64,000 bases of DNA, taken from contig NW_026960607.1 of assembly GCF_021018805.1 (NCBI RefSeq), positions 4,404,501-4,468,500 of the forward strand, written 5' to 3'. Below are positions 21,401 to 33,124 of this stretch, one piece after another. The notes beneath the pieces were generated by a model. That model did not search any database. It saw only the letters and a program-made list of their open reading frames with translations, and was not told the origin of the DNA. The stretch comes from Prinia subflava. Lineage: Eukaryota > Chordata > Aves > Passeriformes > Cisticolidae. Both the position numbers and the translations under genes were made by a program. Position 1 is the stretch's first letter. Each line of letters begins with the position of its first letter.

Positions 21401-22938
21401 GTTTCACTGATTTTAGCGAAGCTTACCAGTCATTAATGCTACTAGTTTTACCTCAAACATTTAAGTGTACAAGCTCTCTTTCTTACTCTTTTAGTAATGC
21501 AGTTGGAAAAGATTGTTGCAGAAATGAAGACTATAGAGTGTAAAGTGAATTCACAACATGTGGGGTTTTTTTTAATTAAGTAGTTAATTCAGCTTTCTTC
21601 AATATTTGAGAAATATCGTAAGTTTATAGTGAAGTGTGGAATTGGGTTTCTGTGACAGAGAAAAACCCTTGGGTGTCTGTTTTCAGAAGAGTTTACTAAT
21701 AGAAGTGTTGTTCAAAGTGAATTAAGTCAGTCACCTAAAGATCAAATTATGCCATCAGGGGTCCAAATTTAGTTAGGTTTTTTAATACCTAGACTTCAGT
21801 GTCTTGGGACCAATGTCATGGTAATATATGACCCCCATTTTATATGTATATAATATTTCTACAGTTACCTTGAACTTTGATTGATTTTCTCTGCTGTAAT
21901 ATAAAAGGTAAAAGAAATGTATATGATTCCTGAAGAACATGGTTGATGAAATGCCTACTCTGACTCATAATTTTATTATTTAATTATGAACAAACACTGT
22001 GTAGTTCACTGTAAAGTAGCCTCAGTTTACACTGGCTTTTGTATGGGCATGAATTATTATTCTAAAAGAAGTTAAGTACAGAAAGGAAATTTCATCCATT
22101 GAGAAAATTCAACAGGGCAGGTGAGTGAAGGTCAGCAAAAACACTAACACTGACTAAGAGTTTGCAAGAGTCATTGAATAAACTGCCATGGCTACTGTGG
22201 AAAGCCAGACTTGAATGTTGTAGCAAGTTTGTAAAAGCCAAAAATTGTCATGATATGGTAGAGAAGATGCTCCTTGATGCCAAACTAGATATGTATATAC
22301 ACCTTTTCAGCTTCAGCAGTCTTCAATACATGGTACTGGAAAAATAACATGTTAACTGAAGGTAAAAATTTCAGAGTAGAAGATAACCTTAATGAAGAAG
22401 GCAGTGGCAGACAGCAGTCATTCTTGATTTGGTTACTTTGCAAGACTTTGATTAAAAGAAAAGAACCCCAACCAAATAACCTCTGTAATATGGTTTTTGG
22501 ACACATATGGTAGCATAACTTGCTTGTTATAGTGATGAGTCTTAGCCTGTTGTCCCAAAACCTAACCCAATATCCTAATGATGTTGCAAAATTTGATATT
22601 CTGTTGTTAAAAAGTAACAAATCAGCCATGTTATTGTTGCTTTATTTTTAGTTTTGATTCTTTGTTCATAACTGATAAATTATTTTCTTCTTATGCCTAC
22701 TGTGTTTCTCTGGTATTAATATTCTGGCAGAGGTGATGATGACTATTAGTTTCCTTCACCGAATGCAATAAATTGCAAGGACGAATCCTCACTCCACTGT
22801 GTGTTGTACTTTGGCATGAAATTTAGTTCTGTGCTCTGCACAGTTCTGTGCTGGGAAGGAAACTTTGGACTTCTCTGTTCTTCAGCAGTGTTTTCGTGTT
22901 CTGCCTTCTCAAAAGCAGCAAGACAGAATGATACCTAA
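18437..22938. other. AT-rich non-coding stretch, probable intron
   Basis: It lies just downstream of the candidate donor. Poly-T and TG-rich tracts are scattered through it. I see no repeat family, no RNA gene and no splice-bounded open frame. Confidence 0.5.
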
Positions 22939-23749
22939 TGTTGGACGATAGATTTGCTTCTTTTTCACTTACAGAATTTTTTCCCATAAGTTGCTAGAAA
23001 CCTTAATGACAGTACTTAATCAGAACAAAGGGAGGAGTTGAAAGACATGGCAGCACAAGGCTACACCTATTGTTTTTGAGTCTCTGGGAGTTTCCCTCAG
23101 AGGGCAGAGATAACTCGAGCTTTGGGAAAGGTAAAAGACAGAGCTGAGGGGGCAGTTGCTCTCTTGCTTTCGGCATCGAGGAGGACAGTCAAGCTGCTGC
23201 TCGCTGCAGGAAGAGTTCACAGCCATCACTCCGTCTCATCCTGGGCAATCTACCGTCATCTGCTCGTGTACCCAGGAATCCTGAGCTCGCTTTCTCCAGC
23301 CCTCCTCCCACCGCCGCTGCTCCTTCAGAGCTTCGAGGCTTTCCTGCTCCTCTGTAGCCCTGCACTGCCCAGCTCTGCCGAGACATCCCTGCCGCTCCAG
23401 CTACCAGCACAGAGCTCCTCATCTCATCCACCAGCCTGGGACTTTCCACCCTTCCAGCTTGGCCTCTCAGAGTCCTGCAGGGGCATCAAGATCAAACTGC
23501 CCCAGGCTTTTGTGAAAGAAAGCCCTCAAAGTTCTTGGTTCTGTTTATTACTAATGCTGTAGTTGTTGTTTGTTTGTTGTTTTGTCATATATACTAGTAA
23601 AGAACTGTTTATCCTATCCCCATACGTCTGCCTGAAAGCCCCTTTAATTTTTAAAATTAGAATAATTTGGAGGGAGGGGATTTGAATTCTCCATCTCTAG
23701 GGAGGTCCTGCCCCCTTCCTGGCAGATACCTGTCTTTCAAACCAAGACA
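22939..23749 (+). mobile_element. ERVL-type solo LTR, copy 1 (811 bp)
   Basis: It begins TGTTGGACGATAGATTTGC and ends AAACCAAGACA, with TG...CA ends. The terminal block (in the other sense TGTCTTGGTTTGAAAGACAGG) is, from memory, that of a very abundant songbird LTR family. It is the same length as copy 2 and nearly identical to it in reverse complement across the whole length. The orientation given follows an AGTAAA-like signal about 150 bp before the right end and is tentative. The flanks CCTAA and CCTGT match at only three of five bases, so the target duplication is decayed. A 146-codon frame inside it has no ATG start and is shared only with copy 2. Confidence 0.75.
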
Positions 23750-26723
23750 CCTGTGACTCTGGAGGCTTTAAATGTTATCTGTGATGTGCTTGGCATTTAT
23801 GAAGGAGTATAGTAAATTGAATTTGAACTTGGTGGTTTTTCTGAACAGTTTGTGTCTTAAAGAAAAAAAAGAATATGTTGCTCAAAATTATGTATGCTCA
23901 TTTGTTGTGTAGAGCATGTGTTTTTTTTGTAATGAGATCTTCAAGTCAGAATTGAGACTGAAACCAAAGAGGTCTTGTAAATGTCACTTCTGAGAGCTGC
24001 TAATGTTTATTTTAAGCACCAGACTAGAGTAACTGCTGATGTTTGCCTTAAAGCTTGTTAGTGGTTTAGGAGGAATTGACATGTTTTTTAAAGGAGGAAG
24101 CAGTAGCTGAATGTTATTGATGGGAATGAATTGTTTTGCATTTATCTATGATATCTCACTTGTTACCTACTTAATTTTAAGTAGATGTAATGATAGATAA
24201 AATATTTTTAAGGCTTAGACTTCCTTACATGCTGCCAAGAAAGTGCTTTTACATTTCTGTTAAATGATTTTCATGGCAGTTGTGAAGTACATACAGAGAG
24301 ATTTGATACTTGAAACAGGTCTGTAATTAAGGAAAAAAGGTAAAGGCTTTATATATTAATGTTGTTTTCGTGCCTTATAGCTTTAAGTCAAACCATGTAT
24401 TGGGTTTTGTTGTGGGTTTTTTTGTTATGTTTTGTTTTTGAGGTTGTGGGTGTGTTTTGTTTGAGTTTGGTTTGGGTTTTGCTTTTACATAGGGAGGCAT
24501 AATATTTAGTGTAGTTAAATTTTGTTAGTGGCTTTGATCACTTTATCAAAGGTTGAAAATAGTTTAACTCCTATTATGTGACAATTTCACTTATACCAAT
24601 ACTAATAAAATGGCTTAAGGAATTTAATGCAAGGAATAAAAGTCTTAGAATTGCAGGATATTGGTGAAATAATTCGTTAGCCAGATAGATGATTTTGGTT
24701 TAGTGGCTGATTATCTCACATTCTAAAAAAAATCTTAGGTATAGCTTTACAGATAAATAGATATGTTAATTTATTACCTGAAATACAGTGGTATTTTTTT
24801 TTTTTCTATGGGCAGGGTAAGGATGCTTCTTTTCAATGACAGCTGCCTGGGAAGAGTCATGTAATTACACTCTTTTTAGGAGGTATGAGTTTTTTATTCA
24901 GCAAGAGATGTGGGGGTGGGAGAATGGGGAGAGGAAGATCTAGCATATGCATCAGATTAGTGATGTACTCTGACATGTATTGCTTTCCCTTCATAGTTTT
25001 TCTTAATGTAAAGCTCATGTAGAACATGATGTCATGCACAATTTAAGACAAAATCTCTAATCCTGTTAATCATCAGTATTACATGGTATTTCTTCTATTC
25101 TTGAGATGACCGTTGTTTGGACTTCAATGCTATGTTTGCATGGAAATCCAACTGCATCTGCAGTTTAAGACACTAGTGAAACTTTTCTGTATTTTTGTGG
25201 TGATAGATTGCTCCTGTGGTCAATGGTTGAAGTGCCCCCAAAGTACATCCATAAATCAGCCTGTGGCATGCTTAGTTATCTTTAAGATGTTTTAGAAAAT
25301 TAAGTTCCTTATCAGTAAGTCTTCTGGTCCCTATTTGGGAACTATTATTATTTTGGTCTGCCATGTGATGCTTATGACAAGCAATTTCATGATAGTGAGA
25401 GAAATGGGAAATATTAACATGCTGGGTTTTCTTACAATAATTTTGAAACATTGTTTCTTTTCTATGAATAAAAACATTACTGTGCTACCAGTGAGAAAAT
25501 AAGAGATTCCTTGCTGTGCTTTTATTAGCATGCTTTGGGATAATGCAATTCTTTATAGGCTGCTTTTCCTGATAAGATTATGCAAAGGCTGCTGGCTGCA
25601 TGGTTTTTTTGATCAGGCTTGTTATGAAAAGTCTGTAAAAGCATATTTCTCCAATTTGCTGTGTATTGATTAAGCATCCAATAGCAGTATTGATTTTAAA
25701 ATTGATCTTTTCACTGATAAAGGATTTGAAGCTCAAAATTCCATGTCTCAGTAGCCTTCTGTCTCTATGTCAGTAGCCAGTGCTTACAATCTGCTGGCAC
25801 GTCTTTTGTTGCTGCTGAAGTCTGACTACAAGTCTCATGAAGAAAGCTTTTATAATTCCTTTTATCTCTGGAATTCCCAGTTCCAATAAATGTAATTGGG
25901 CTTGTTTGTGTAGTTTTCCTCTCCCACTCTAAAATGCCTCTGAGTTTAAAATATTAGGCTTCAGGTTTCATTTAATTTGGATTTTTCTCTAAAGTTAATC
26001 TGAGGTTTTACAGAGGAAGAGTTTCCGTATTAAAATTAATTGTAGAATTTTCCTGCTAAGCGGTGTTTTTTAAAAATAAATGCAAAAAACCAAACAAAAA
26101 CCATAAACACAAAAGTTTTCTATCTTTAATTGATGGTTGTCTTGTCTTCAGCTGTAAGCTTCTATACTTTAGTTTCATGACATGTTTGGGTCCTGAATTA
26201 TATTGAAGCAATGTCTGTAATTGAGACTGTAGAATGTGTTGTAGTTCCTAAACCTGGTGGCTGAATATGGTACCAGGAGCTGGATACAGTTCAGGAAGCT
26301 GAAAAACAAATGATTTACTCTAGGTGCCTTTCCATTAGGAACAGTGTTCTGTGAGCTGTTTGCCCTGGTGGAGATGCTTTTCTTCTGGTGGGTTGGCATG
26401 TCACAATAAAGTTCAAATGCAAGTTATCAAAGGAAGAAGTTTGTCATCAGCAAAGCCTGTGTCCCAAGACTCATTTTAAAGAAGTAGTTTTGAATGTAGT
26501 CTACGTTTTTAAAATTAGCTTCCCTGGTCACATATACCCCATCATATCTTGTGTTTAAAGACAACTCTCAGGCATTGAAATCTGATTGTTGGCAACTATT
26601 TGATTAGTTAAGAAACAATATAATAGAGGCTCAAATTACTTGGATATACTGCCAGCTTTGCAAAACTGATGCCAGCCTGATAGGTTTCTCCAGTTTTGTC
26701 TGAATCTATTTGAATAAATATCA

Positions 26724-26798
26724 GAATAGAATAGCATAGCATAGCATAGCATAGCATAACATAGCATAGCATAGCATAGCATAGCATAGAATAGAATT
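26724..26798. repeat. Pentanucleotide microsatellite (ATAGC)n
   Basis: About fourteen units of ATAGC/ATAGA with a few variants (ATAAC, ATAGA at the edges). The minus strand is open through it and would read a meaningless MLCYA repeat. It is probably length-variable. Confidence 0.95.
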
Positions 26799-28457
26799 CC
26801 ATCTGAGTAGCTATCTGAACAAGAAATTTTAAAATCCTGTATATTCAGGCATATTGAATTCTATAAAATCATTACTAATAATACTAAAATTGTTACTATT
26901 GACAGTAATATTTAGTTCTTCTTCATAACAAAATAATGCTGAGTTTTGTATGTTTTCCTTAGTCAGAGAACACTTGTCCAACTTGAGGGTCTTTCTCAAA
27001 GACACTGTGAATGTTCCTCAGTCTTACCATGAAAGTCAAAGATTATTTTCTGTCTAGTGGAGACAATACTTTCAGCTCATATCTCCAACTTTGGGAGCTT
27101 CCTGGCTTCAGAGAATTGTCATACACATATTAGAAATTCAATTCTAGTTTCTGCAGTGCGCACTTGTGTGAGCTACTCAAATTGCATGAAGCTTGTTGAT
27201 TCTTGTCCTTGAAAATGAGGTGGTTATTGCAGATCTGCTGAATTCTGTACTTAGAGATGAAGACATTGTTCCACCACAAGAGTGATCACCCAGGCTTTGT
27301 CACAGCCCCTGGCCTTCCCTCTGCTGCAAAAGCTTTTCTTGTGTCTAGAAACAATTTTCATAAAATACACACATTTCTTAGCTCCTATTTATACGTAAAT
27401 TTGTGACTTTATTATTTTGAGGTTTACTTTTTAAATTTTTTAATTTTTTTTTTTAAATTTTCAATAAAAAGGCAAGATTTTGTATTGGAGAGTGTAATTT
27501 GACAGTGTAACCTTACTTTTAATGGGAATACAAACATCAGCTGTTTTACATTCCAGAGTAGAATAGTTTTACTTTAATAGGAAGATGGAGGCTGGCTCTC
27601 AGCATACTTTGAAGTATCAGTAATCTTTCAACTCTTCTCCTAGACTTTGATTACATGAGATTCAGGACTTCATTTCCCTATCATTGCTGCTTTTTAAAAT
27701 TGTAGCAGCAGGAACAGTATGTGTAGACAATGGAAGCATTTCCTTGTTCAGAATGTGTTTCTTAGGACTACCCATGTTGTGGAGTGACTTTTCAGTCCTT
27801 AGCATGTCCGTACCTTCATTTATCTCAGTTATTAGCCAAGTGTGTCTGGCTATGTAGTCATAGGATTATCTGAATATAAAAGGTTGAATTATTTTAGTGT
27901 CAATAATAAGAAAACTGCCTCCTGGAATGATTAGATGTGTGTCTCAAACCCCTGACATCCTAAGGGAAACCCTTTTAGTTTACTCACTAGATATATTTGA
28001 GATTACAGCTGTATTTTACAGTATCATCATGCTGAAACAATTTAAAGTAGTTACAGCGATGTCTTATTGCTTTTAAGGAAATGCTTGTCTTAGACAGATT
28101 TGTTGTCTAGTGGCAGCTCAAATAGAAAACACCCATGCTGCCATTTCTCTTAAAACATTGTGCTTGCAGGTGCTTAAAGGGAGGCTTTTCCATCCTGTAC
28201 TCTACCATTAATGCAATAATGGCACAGTAACCTGTTGCAATGGCTTTGTTGTTTTGAGAGGGATGAAGATGCAGCAAACACTTCGCCCTCTTAGTACTTC
28301 CTGTGCTTCTGGGCAAGAAATCAGGAACCTTCATTTCAGTATAGGATATAAATGTCAAGTATTTAGTGCAAGAACAAAATGAAGTGAGGGTAAGAGTCAG
28401 ACAGCAATGCCATGTTAGCATTTCTAATTTTAGCTGTATTCAGTCCATTTACTTCAG

Positions 28458-28624
28458 ACACTCTCTTTCTCTGAGAGGAAAACAAAATGCTTCTGATCAC
28501 TTGACTTCTTCAGTGATAGGCATTACCACAGGGCAGGCATTTAACTGGTCAAATGCTGTGAAAGCAATGCACTGTGTTGGTGAAATAGGTGTTTGCCTTT
28601 TTGGCAGTGAACCCTGCAGTGCTG
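28458..28624 (+). CDS. Weak candidate exon, unidentified
   Basis: A 167-bp segment is open in one frame between an AG acceptor (ATTTACTTCAG) and a GTGAGT donor at 28625. The peptide includes LTSSVIGITTGQAFNWSNAV. It starts at phase 2, so it cannot follow the exon at 18338 directly. The pyrimidine tract is only moderate, so chance is likely. Confidence 0.18.
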
Positions 28625-29068
28625 GTGAGTAGACAGCAGGATGTCTGAGTATGCTGTGTCACATACTAGGTGCATCTAGGGACTGCTGTGGTTGGACGGT
28701 GTACATGGCCCAGAGAGGAGTCGGTTTGGTAGCTGTGAATGCTGTGTGCCTGGAAGGGCACTGTATCTGCAAATTTCTAACCACTTCTAGCCTTTTCCTC
28801 TGAGTACAAGAGCTCAGACACAGGTGGGAATGTGAATTGGTTTTCAAGAACTGTCTGACAGTGCCGTCTCACTGTTACAGATGGGCAGTGACAGGAATCC
28901 CTGTTAAAACCCTCGAATGCTGCTGCAGTCTCCTCCAGTGAGGAAAGGAGGTCACAGCATGCACAGTGCTGCTGTGAGCTCAGACTATCCACATGCTGTG
29001 CCTGAAATTTCTTTCAAGTCTCATTAGTGAGGAATCCCCATTGTAGCCCCTGTTTGCAGGTAGTGTGG

Positions 29069-29396
29069 TGTCACCATGAGATTCTCCTAGTTTGCTGAGC
29101 GTTCATGCTAAAGTAGAAGTGTGCACCTTCTCACACTCATTCATGTAAACAGGAGATAGTGTTTTGTAAATATTGCCATTGTTTTGAATTCCTTCTCCAA
29201 GAGAAGGGGAGGTTGAATGACAGCCTCCTTGACCAATGTGGGTGAGAGGTGGGAATGCCACCCTCCAATCCATGGTCACCTTGCTAGAAGTATATAATAG
29301 GAAGTAATAAACAAAGCAGGAGGATTTCTCCCCTGCTGCTCTGATCTCCCCATACTCCGGACTCTGTGTGTCTTTCTGGTGAGGCTCACAGTGACA
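29069..29396 (+). mobile_element. ERVK-type solo LTR with GTGTGG target duplication
   Basis: It begins TGTCACCATGAG and ends CACAGTGACA, 328 bp. Exact 6-bp duplications GTGTGG flank it (29063-29068, 29397-29402). TATATAA lies at about 29291 and AATAAA at 29306-29311. It aligns along its length with the minus-strand LTR at 31973-32292 (shared TTTGCTGAGCGTTCAT, CACCTTCTCAC-like, CCTCCAATCCA). No internal region remains, so it formed by LTR-LTR recombination. Confidence 0.9.
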
Positions 29397-29827
29397 GTGT
29401 GGTTTGGCCCTCCCAAGCCCCAGTGAGAGTACTGAATGCTGGTTTGCTGACGGTCATCTTCATTTAAGCATGAAAATAGAGTTGTTTTTGATGGAAGATT
29501 TTCTGCTGTATTTCTTCCTGCTCCCTCTGTCATCTATGAATACTGTTCTTTGACAATTTGATGGACGTCTTGCAGTGCTCTGACTTTGGTTCTGATTACG
29601 GATGTAATTTTCTGTGCTTTCGTTTTTCTCCTATGAAGTAAGTGTGGCACTGCTCCTTCTGCTTTCACAGAACATTAGGAAATCCTCCAGTGAAGTCCAT
29701 TTTCTAAGGGATGTGGATGTGTTGTGTTGTCTCCTGTGGATGGTTCCTGTAGGTAAAAATTTTCCATGGAAACAATAAGCCCTTTCGCTCTTTATGTTCC
29801 CACATAATCATGGAAGTTCTGTGCATA

Positions 29828-30638
29828 TGTCTTGGTTTGAAAGACAGGTATATGCTAGGAAGGGGGAAGGAATTCCCTAGAGATGGAGAATTCAAATCCC
29901 CTCCCTCCAAATTATTCTAATTTAGAAAATTAAAGGGGCTTTCAGGCAGAGGTAGGGGATAGGAATAGCAGTTCTTTACTAGTATATATGACAAAACAAA
30001 CAAACAAACAACAACTACAGCATTAATAATAAACCGGACCAGGAAGCTTGAGGGCTTTCTTTCACAAAAGCCTGGGGCAGTTTGATCTCGATGCCCCTGC
30101 AGGACTCTGAGAGGCCAAGCTGGAAGGGTGGAAAGTCCCAGGCTGGTGGATGAGATGAGGAGCTCTGCGCTGGTAGCTGGAGCGGCAGGGGTGTCTCGGC
30201 AGAGCTGGGCAGTGCAGGGCTACAGAGGAGCAGGAAAGCCTCGAAGCTCTGAAGGAGCAGCGGCGGTGGGAGGAGGGCTGGAGAAAGCGAGCTCAGGATT
30301 CCTGAGTACATGAGCAGATGACGGTAGATTGCCCAGGACGAGATGGAGTGATAGCCGTGAACTCTTCCTGCAGCGAGCAGCAGCTTGACTGTCCTCCTTG
30401 TTGCTGAAAGCAAGAGAGCAACTGCCCCCTCAGCTCTGTCTTTTACCTTTCCCAAAGCTCGAGTTATCTCTGCCCTCTGAGGGAAACTCCCAGAGACTCA
30501 AAAACAATAGGTGTAGCCTTGTGCTGCCATGTCTTTCAACTCCTCCCTTTGTTCTGATTAAGTACTGTCATTAAGGTTTCTTAGCAACTTATGGGAAAAA
30601 ATTCTGTAAGTGAAAAAGAGGCAAATCTAACCCCCATA
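29828..30638 (-). mobile_element. ERVL-type solo LTR, copy 2 (811 bp), GCATA target duplication
   Basis: On + it begins TGTCTTGGTTTGAAAGACAG and ends AACCCCCATA, where a C-to-T change would explain the lost terminal CA. Exact 5-bp duplications GCATA flank it (29823-29827, 30639-30643), the size typical of ERVL. It is the inverted partner of the copy at 22939-23749, differing by scattered substitutions and, from the equal length, few net indels. Only relative orientation is certain; the minus assignment rests on the same weak polyadenylation argument as copy 1. Confidence 0.85.
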
Positions 30639-30643
30639 GCATA

Positions 30644-31966
30644 CAGTACAGTTTGGTTTAACCCATTTCTTACGTGGAGACTCCATGTTTTTTGCCATTT
30701 TATTCTTTGTTTAAAATATAAATGTCAGTCACTTATCTCTTGTGCATGTGTTGAGTGTGCTTGAGAATTTGGACTACTTGTTTCACTGTCCATTTAAACT
30801 GAATTTAACACATAAGAACTAAAATCATGAATTATAATGAAATGGAAGACTAATAGTGGAGTTTAATATATTTTACTTGTTTGAGTGTTTGGGAAATTGT
30901 TTTCATTCAGCAGTACAGGGGGTTTTTTTTGTGATTTATATGTTCATAAATGATTTTACTACTCTGTGTCTAGCAGATAGGTAGAAGGGCAGTTCAACAT
31001 TTTCATAAGTTATTTCAAAATTCTGGTATTCTATTCAGGCTCACAGTCTATGTGATAATACAACACTTGGTAGACTGGTCATGATAGCACTGTCAAATCA
31101 AATGTGCAAGGAGTTAAAAAGAATCACCTTTTAAAGAGATGGTGGGCTAAAAGATCATTCAGAATTGCCTACTTCAAAACATTTCAAACTAAAGAAAAAG
31201 TCAAACCATTCAGAATAGCTTTTGCATATTTTCACAGGTTGTGTTATCAAGCTTTTTCTCTGCAATCTTAAATGCAAGGCAATGGTTTGTAAGAGAGATT
31301 TAACATTCTTGCTTAATAATATAACTCTAAGAATGTGCATTGCTTTTCTTACTTCCAGAGGTTTCATGGTTTCAGCATCTGCCACCAGCTAACCTGGAGA
31401 GAAGATTTTGAGTTCAGTTAAGATCTTAATATAGAACTCTACTTTTGAATTGCTGCTGTCCAGGTGTTTTACAAGAAATATGACAGAATCAATTTTTTCT
31501 ATCTGAAGCTAATGTAACCTTTATTGTCAAACAGCTAAACTTAAATAAATAGATTATGGCATGACTGTGAATGGGTTCTTTGGTTCCACGCTTCACAATG
31601 TTGCCATAACACAGATGACTGACCTGTTCATTAGAACTTTGAGGTTATCACTTTTGTGTCTGTTCTGAAAAAAATGGTCAACCTCCAGCATTTTGCTAAA
31701 CTCAATTTATCCTGAATTAGGGGAAAATTTAAACATCTGATGATTGGGTTGTTTATTCATATAATGTTTTTTTGCTAAAATTATTACCCCAATTAATACA
31801 GAAGTCTCTGTGTGGTAACAATGTACAGATAAGTTGAGTGCAGGTAAAGTGTGTCTGACTGATGTTAGACTAAGCTCTTCAATGTGGCGTCTGTTTTGTT
31901 GTTGTTCATTTTTTCCTTTGGAAACCCTACATTAAGACTTGATACTTTCTGCTGTGCATATTTATC
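30644..31966. other. AT-rich non-coding stretch between LTRs
   Basis: No repeat family or exon is recognised in this 1.3-kb gap. Confidence 0.5.
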
Positions 31967-31972
31967 ACTGCG

Positions 31973-32292
31973 GAGGCCTAACCAGAAAACAGACTGGAGA
32001 CACAGATCTGGGTGCAACAGAGCATGCAGGGCAGGAAGACCCGGTTTATTTACAAAAACCTACTTTTATACTTTTACTATGAGGCCTGTGGATTGGAGGA
32101 AGGAATTCCCACCTCCACATCACATTGGTGAAGGGGACTTTCACACAGTCTTGTTTGTCCCGGCAGGGAATGTAAAAACAATGGCTATGTTTATAGAACA
32201 TAGCTGATGTTTACATTAAAAGAGCGTGAGAAGGTACGAACTTCTCCTTTAATATGAACGCTCAGCAAAACCGGGAAAAACTCATGGCAACA
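31973..32292 (-). mobile_element. ERVK-type solo LTR with CATATT target duplication
   Basis: Read on minus it begins TGTTGCCATGAG and ends CCGCAGTGATA; the last bases are a mutated GTGACA, as the sibling LTR at 29069-29396 shows. Exact 6-bp duplications CATATT flank it (31967-31972, 32293-32298). The minus-sense AATAAA is at 32045-32050. It is the same family as the 29.1-kb LTR but in opposite orientation. Confidence 0.9.
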
Positions 32293-32298
32293 CATATT

Positions 32299-32722
32299 CT
32301 GTTTGCCATTCACTTTCTGGCAGAATAGTGTTTGGCACTGAGTAGAATCAGAAGGGTGGAATGTTTAAGATACAAATGCTGGACCTCTACTAGTAGTGAA
32401 GTATTTCTCTGTTCAAAATAAAAACAAGCAAACCCTGCTGATGTTCTAGCTCCTCTAGCAAATAATTCATCAAAGTAGACCTAGCCTTGAAATCAAACAT
32501 TTAGACTGCAAAATAGGTATTATGTCTCCTTACATTATTGATAATGAAAATTTTGGTGACACTGAAAACCATAATGTAATATTATGTGTCACATAAGTTT
32601 AAGTGGCATTATAAGACATAATAGCATTGTCTGAGTTCTCACGCCTGCAGTGCAAATACCTATTCCCACTGTTATGCTACTTCAGTTTAATGAGAGAAAA
32701 ACTAAACGGTATTTCTTTGGTC
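32299..32722. other. Short gap between two LTRs, nothing recognised
   Basis: AT-rich sequence with no family assigned. Confidence 0.5.
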
Positions 32723-32728
32723 TTTACT

Positions 32729-33118
32729 TGTTGGCCGGGGAATCAGCCAGAGTCAAGACAACACTCAATATGAGTTAAAAATCTTGCTCGTTTATTCAGC
32801 TATTTGGCTTACATTTATACTGTGCTAAGCATATCATGCACCTAACTCTGAACATCATTGGTTAAACCATAGTGTTCACGCGTCCTTGCAGTATACATAA
32901 TTGGTTCAGAGGCTCTGTCCACGAGGCTAAATGCTGCAAATCTTCCCTAACTTATGGTCAATGCATCCTGTCTAGCATCCTGTTACAGCTACTGTTCCAA
33001 GCTTTACTTCCTCCTTATCACATCTAAGGAATGGTTCAAGGACATTTCATCTTCTACTCATCCCTTAAGCTAAGAGCAGGATTGTGCACATCCCTGCTTT
33101 TCCAGCCATGCATCCACA
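32729..33118 (-). mobile_element. ERVK-type solo LTR with TTTACT target duplication
   Basis: Read on minus it begins TGTGGATGCATGGCTGG and ends CCCCGGCCAACA, 390 bp. Exact 6-bp duplications TTTACT flank it (32723-32728, 33119-33124). The minus sense carries a TATAAA-like box and AATAAA (32791-32796). It is a different family from the two ERVK LTRs to its left. Intact ends suggest a fairly young insertion. Confidence 0.92.
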
Positions 33119-33124
33119 TTTACT

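Larger units (their letters stand above)
23750..29062. other. Non-coding stretch between the inverted ERVL LTRs
   Basis: AT-rich DNA with a GT/T-rich tract at about 24,395-24,482 and the pentanucleotide satellite at 26.7 kb. One weak exon candidate is listed at 28.46 kb. No other element is recognised. Confidence 0.5.

Noticed and set aside
23122..23562. 146-codon open frame, mirrored by 30015-30455 on minus
   Set aside because: Both lie inside the two copies of the same LTR, start with TTG and not ATG, and have serine/leucine/proline-rich low-complexity content. The shared frame reflects recent common origin, not a gene.
26608..26802. Minus-strand protein with MLCYA repeats
   Set aside because: It is the translation of the ATAGC microsatellite.
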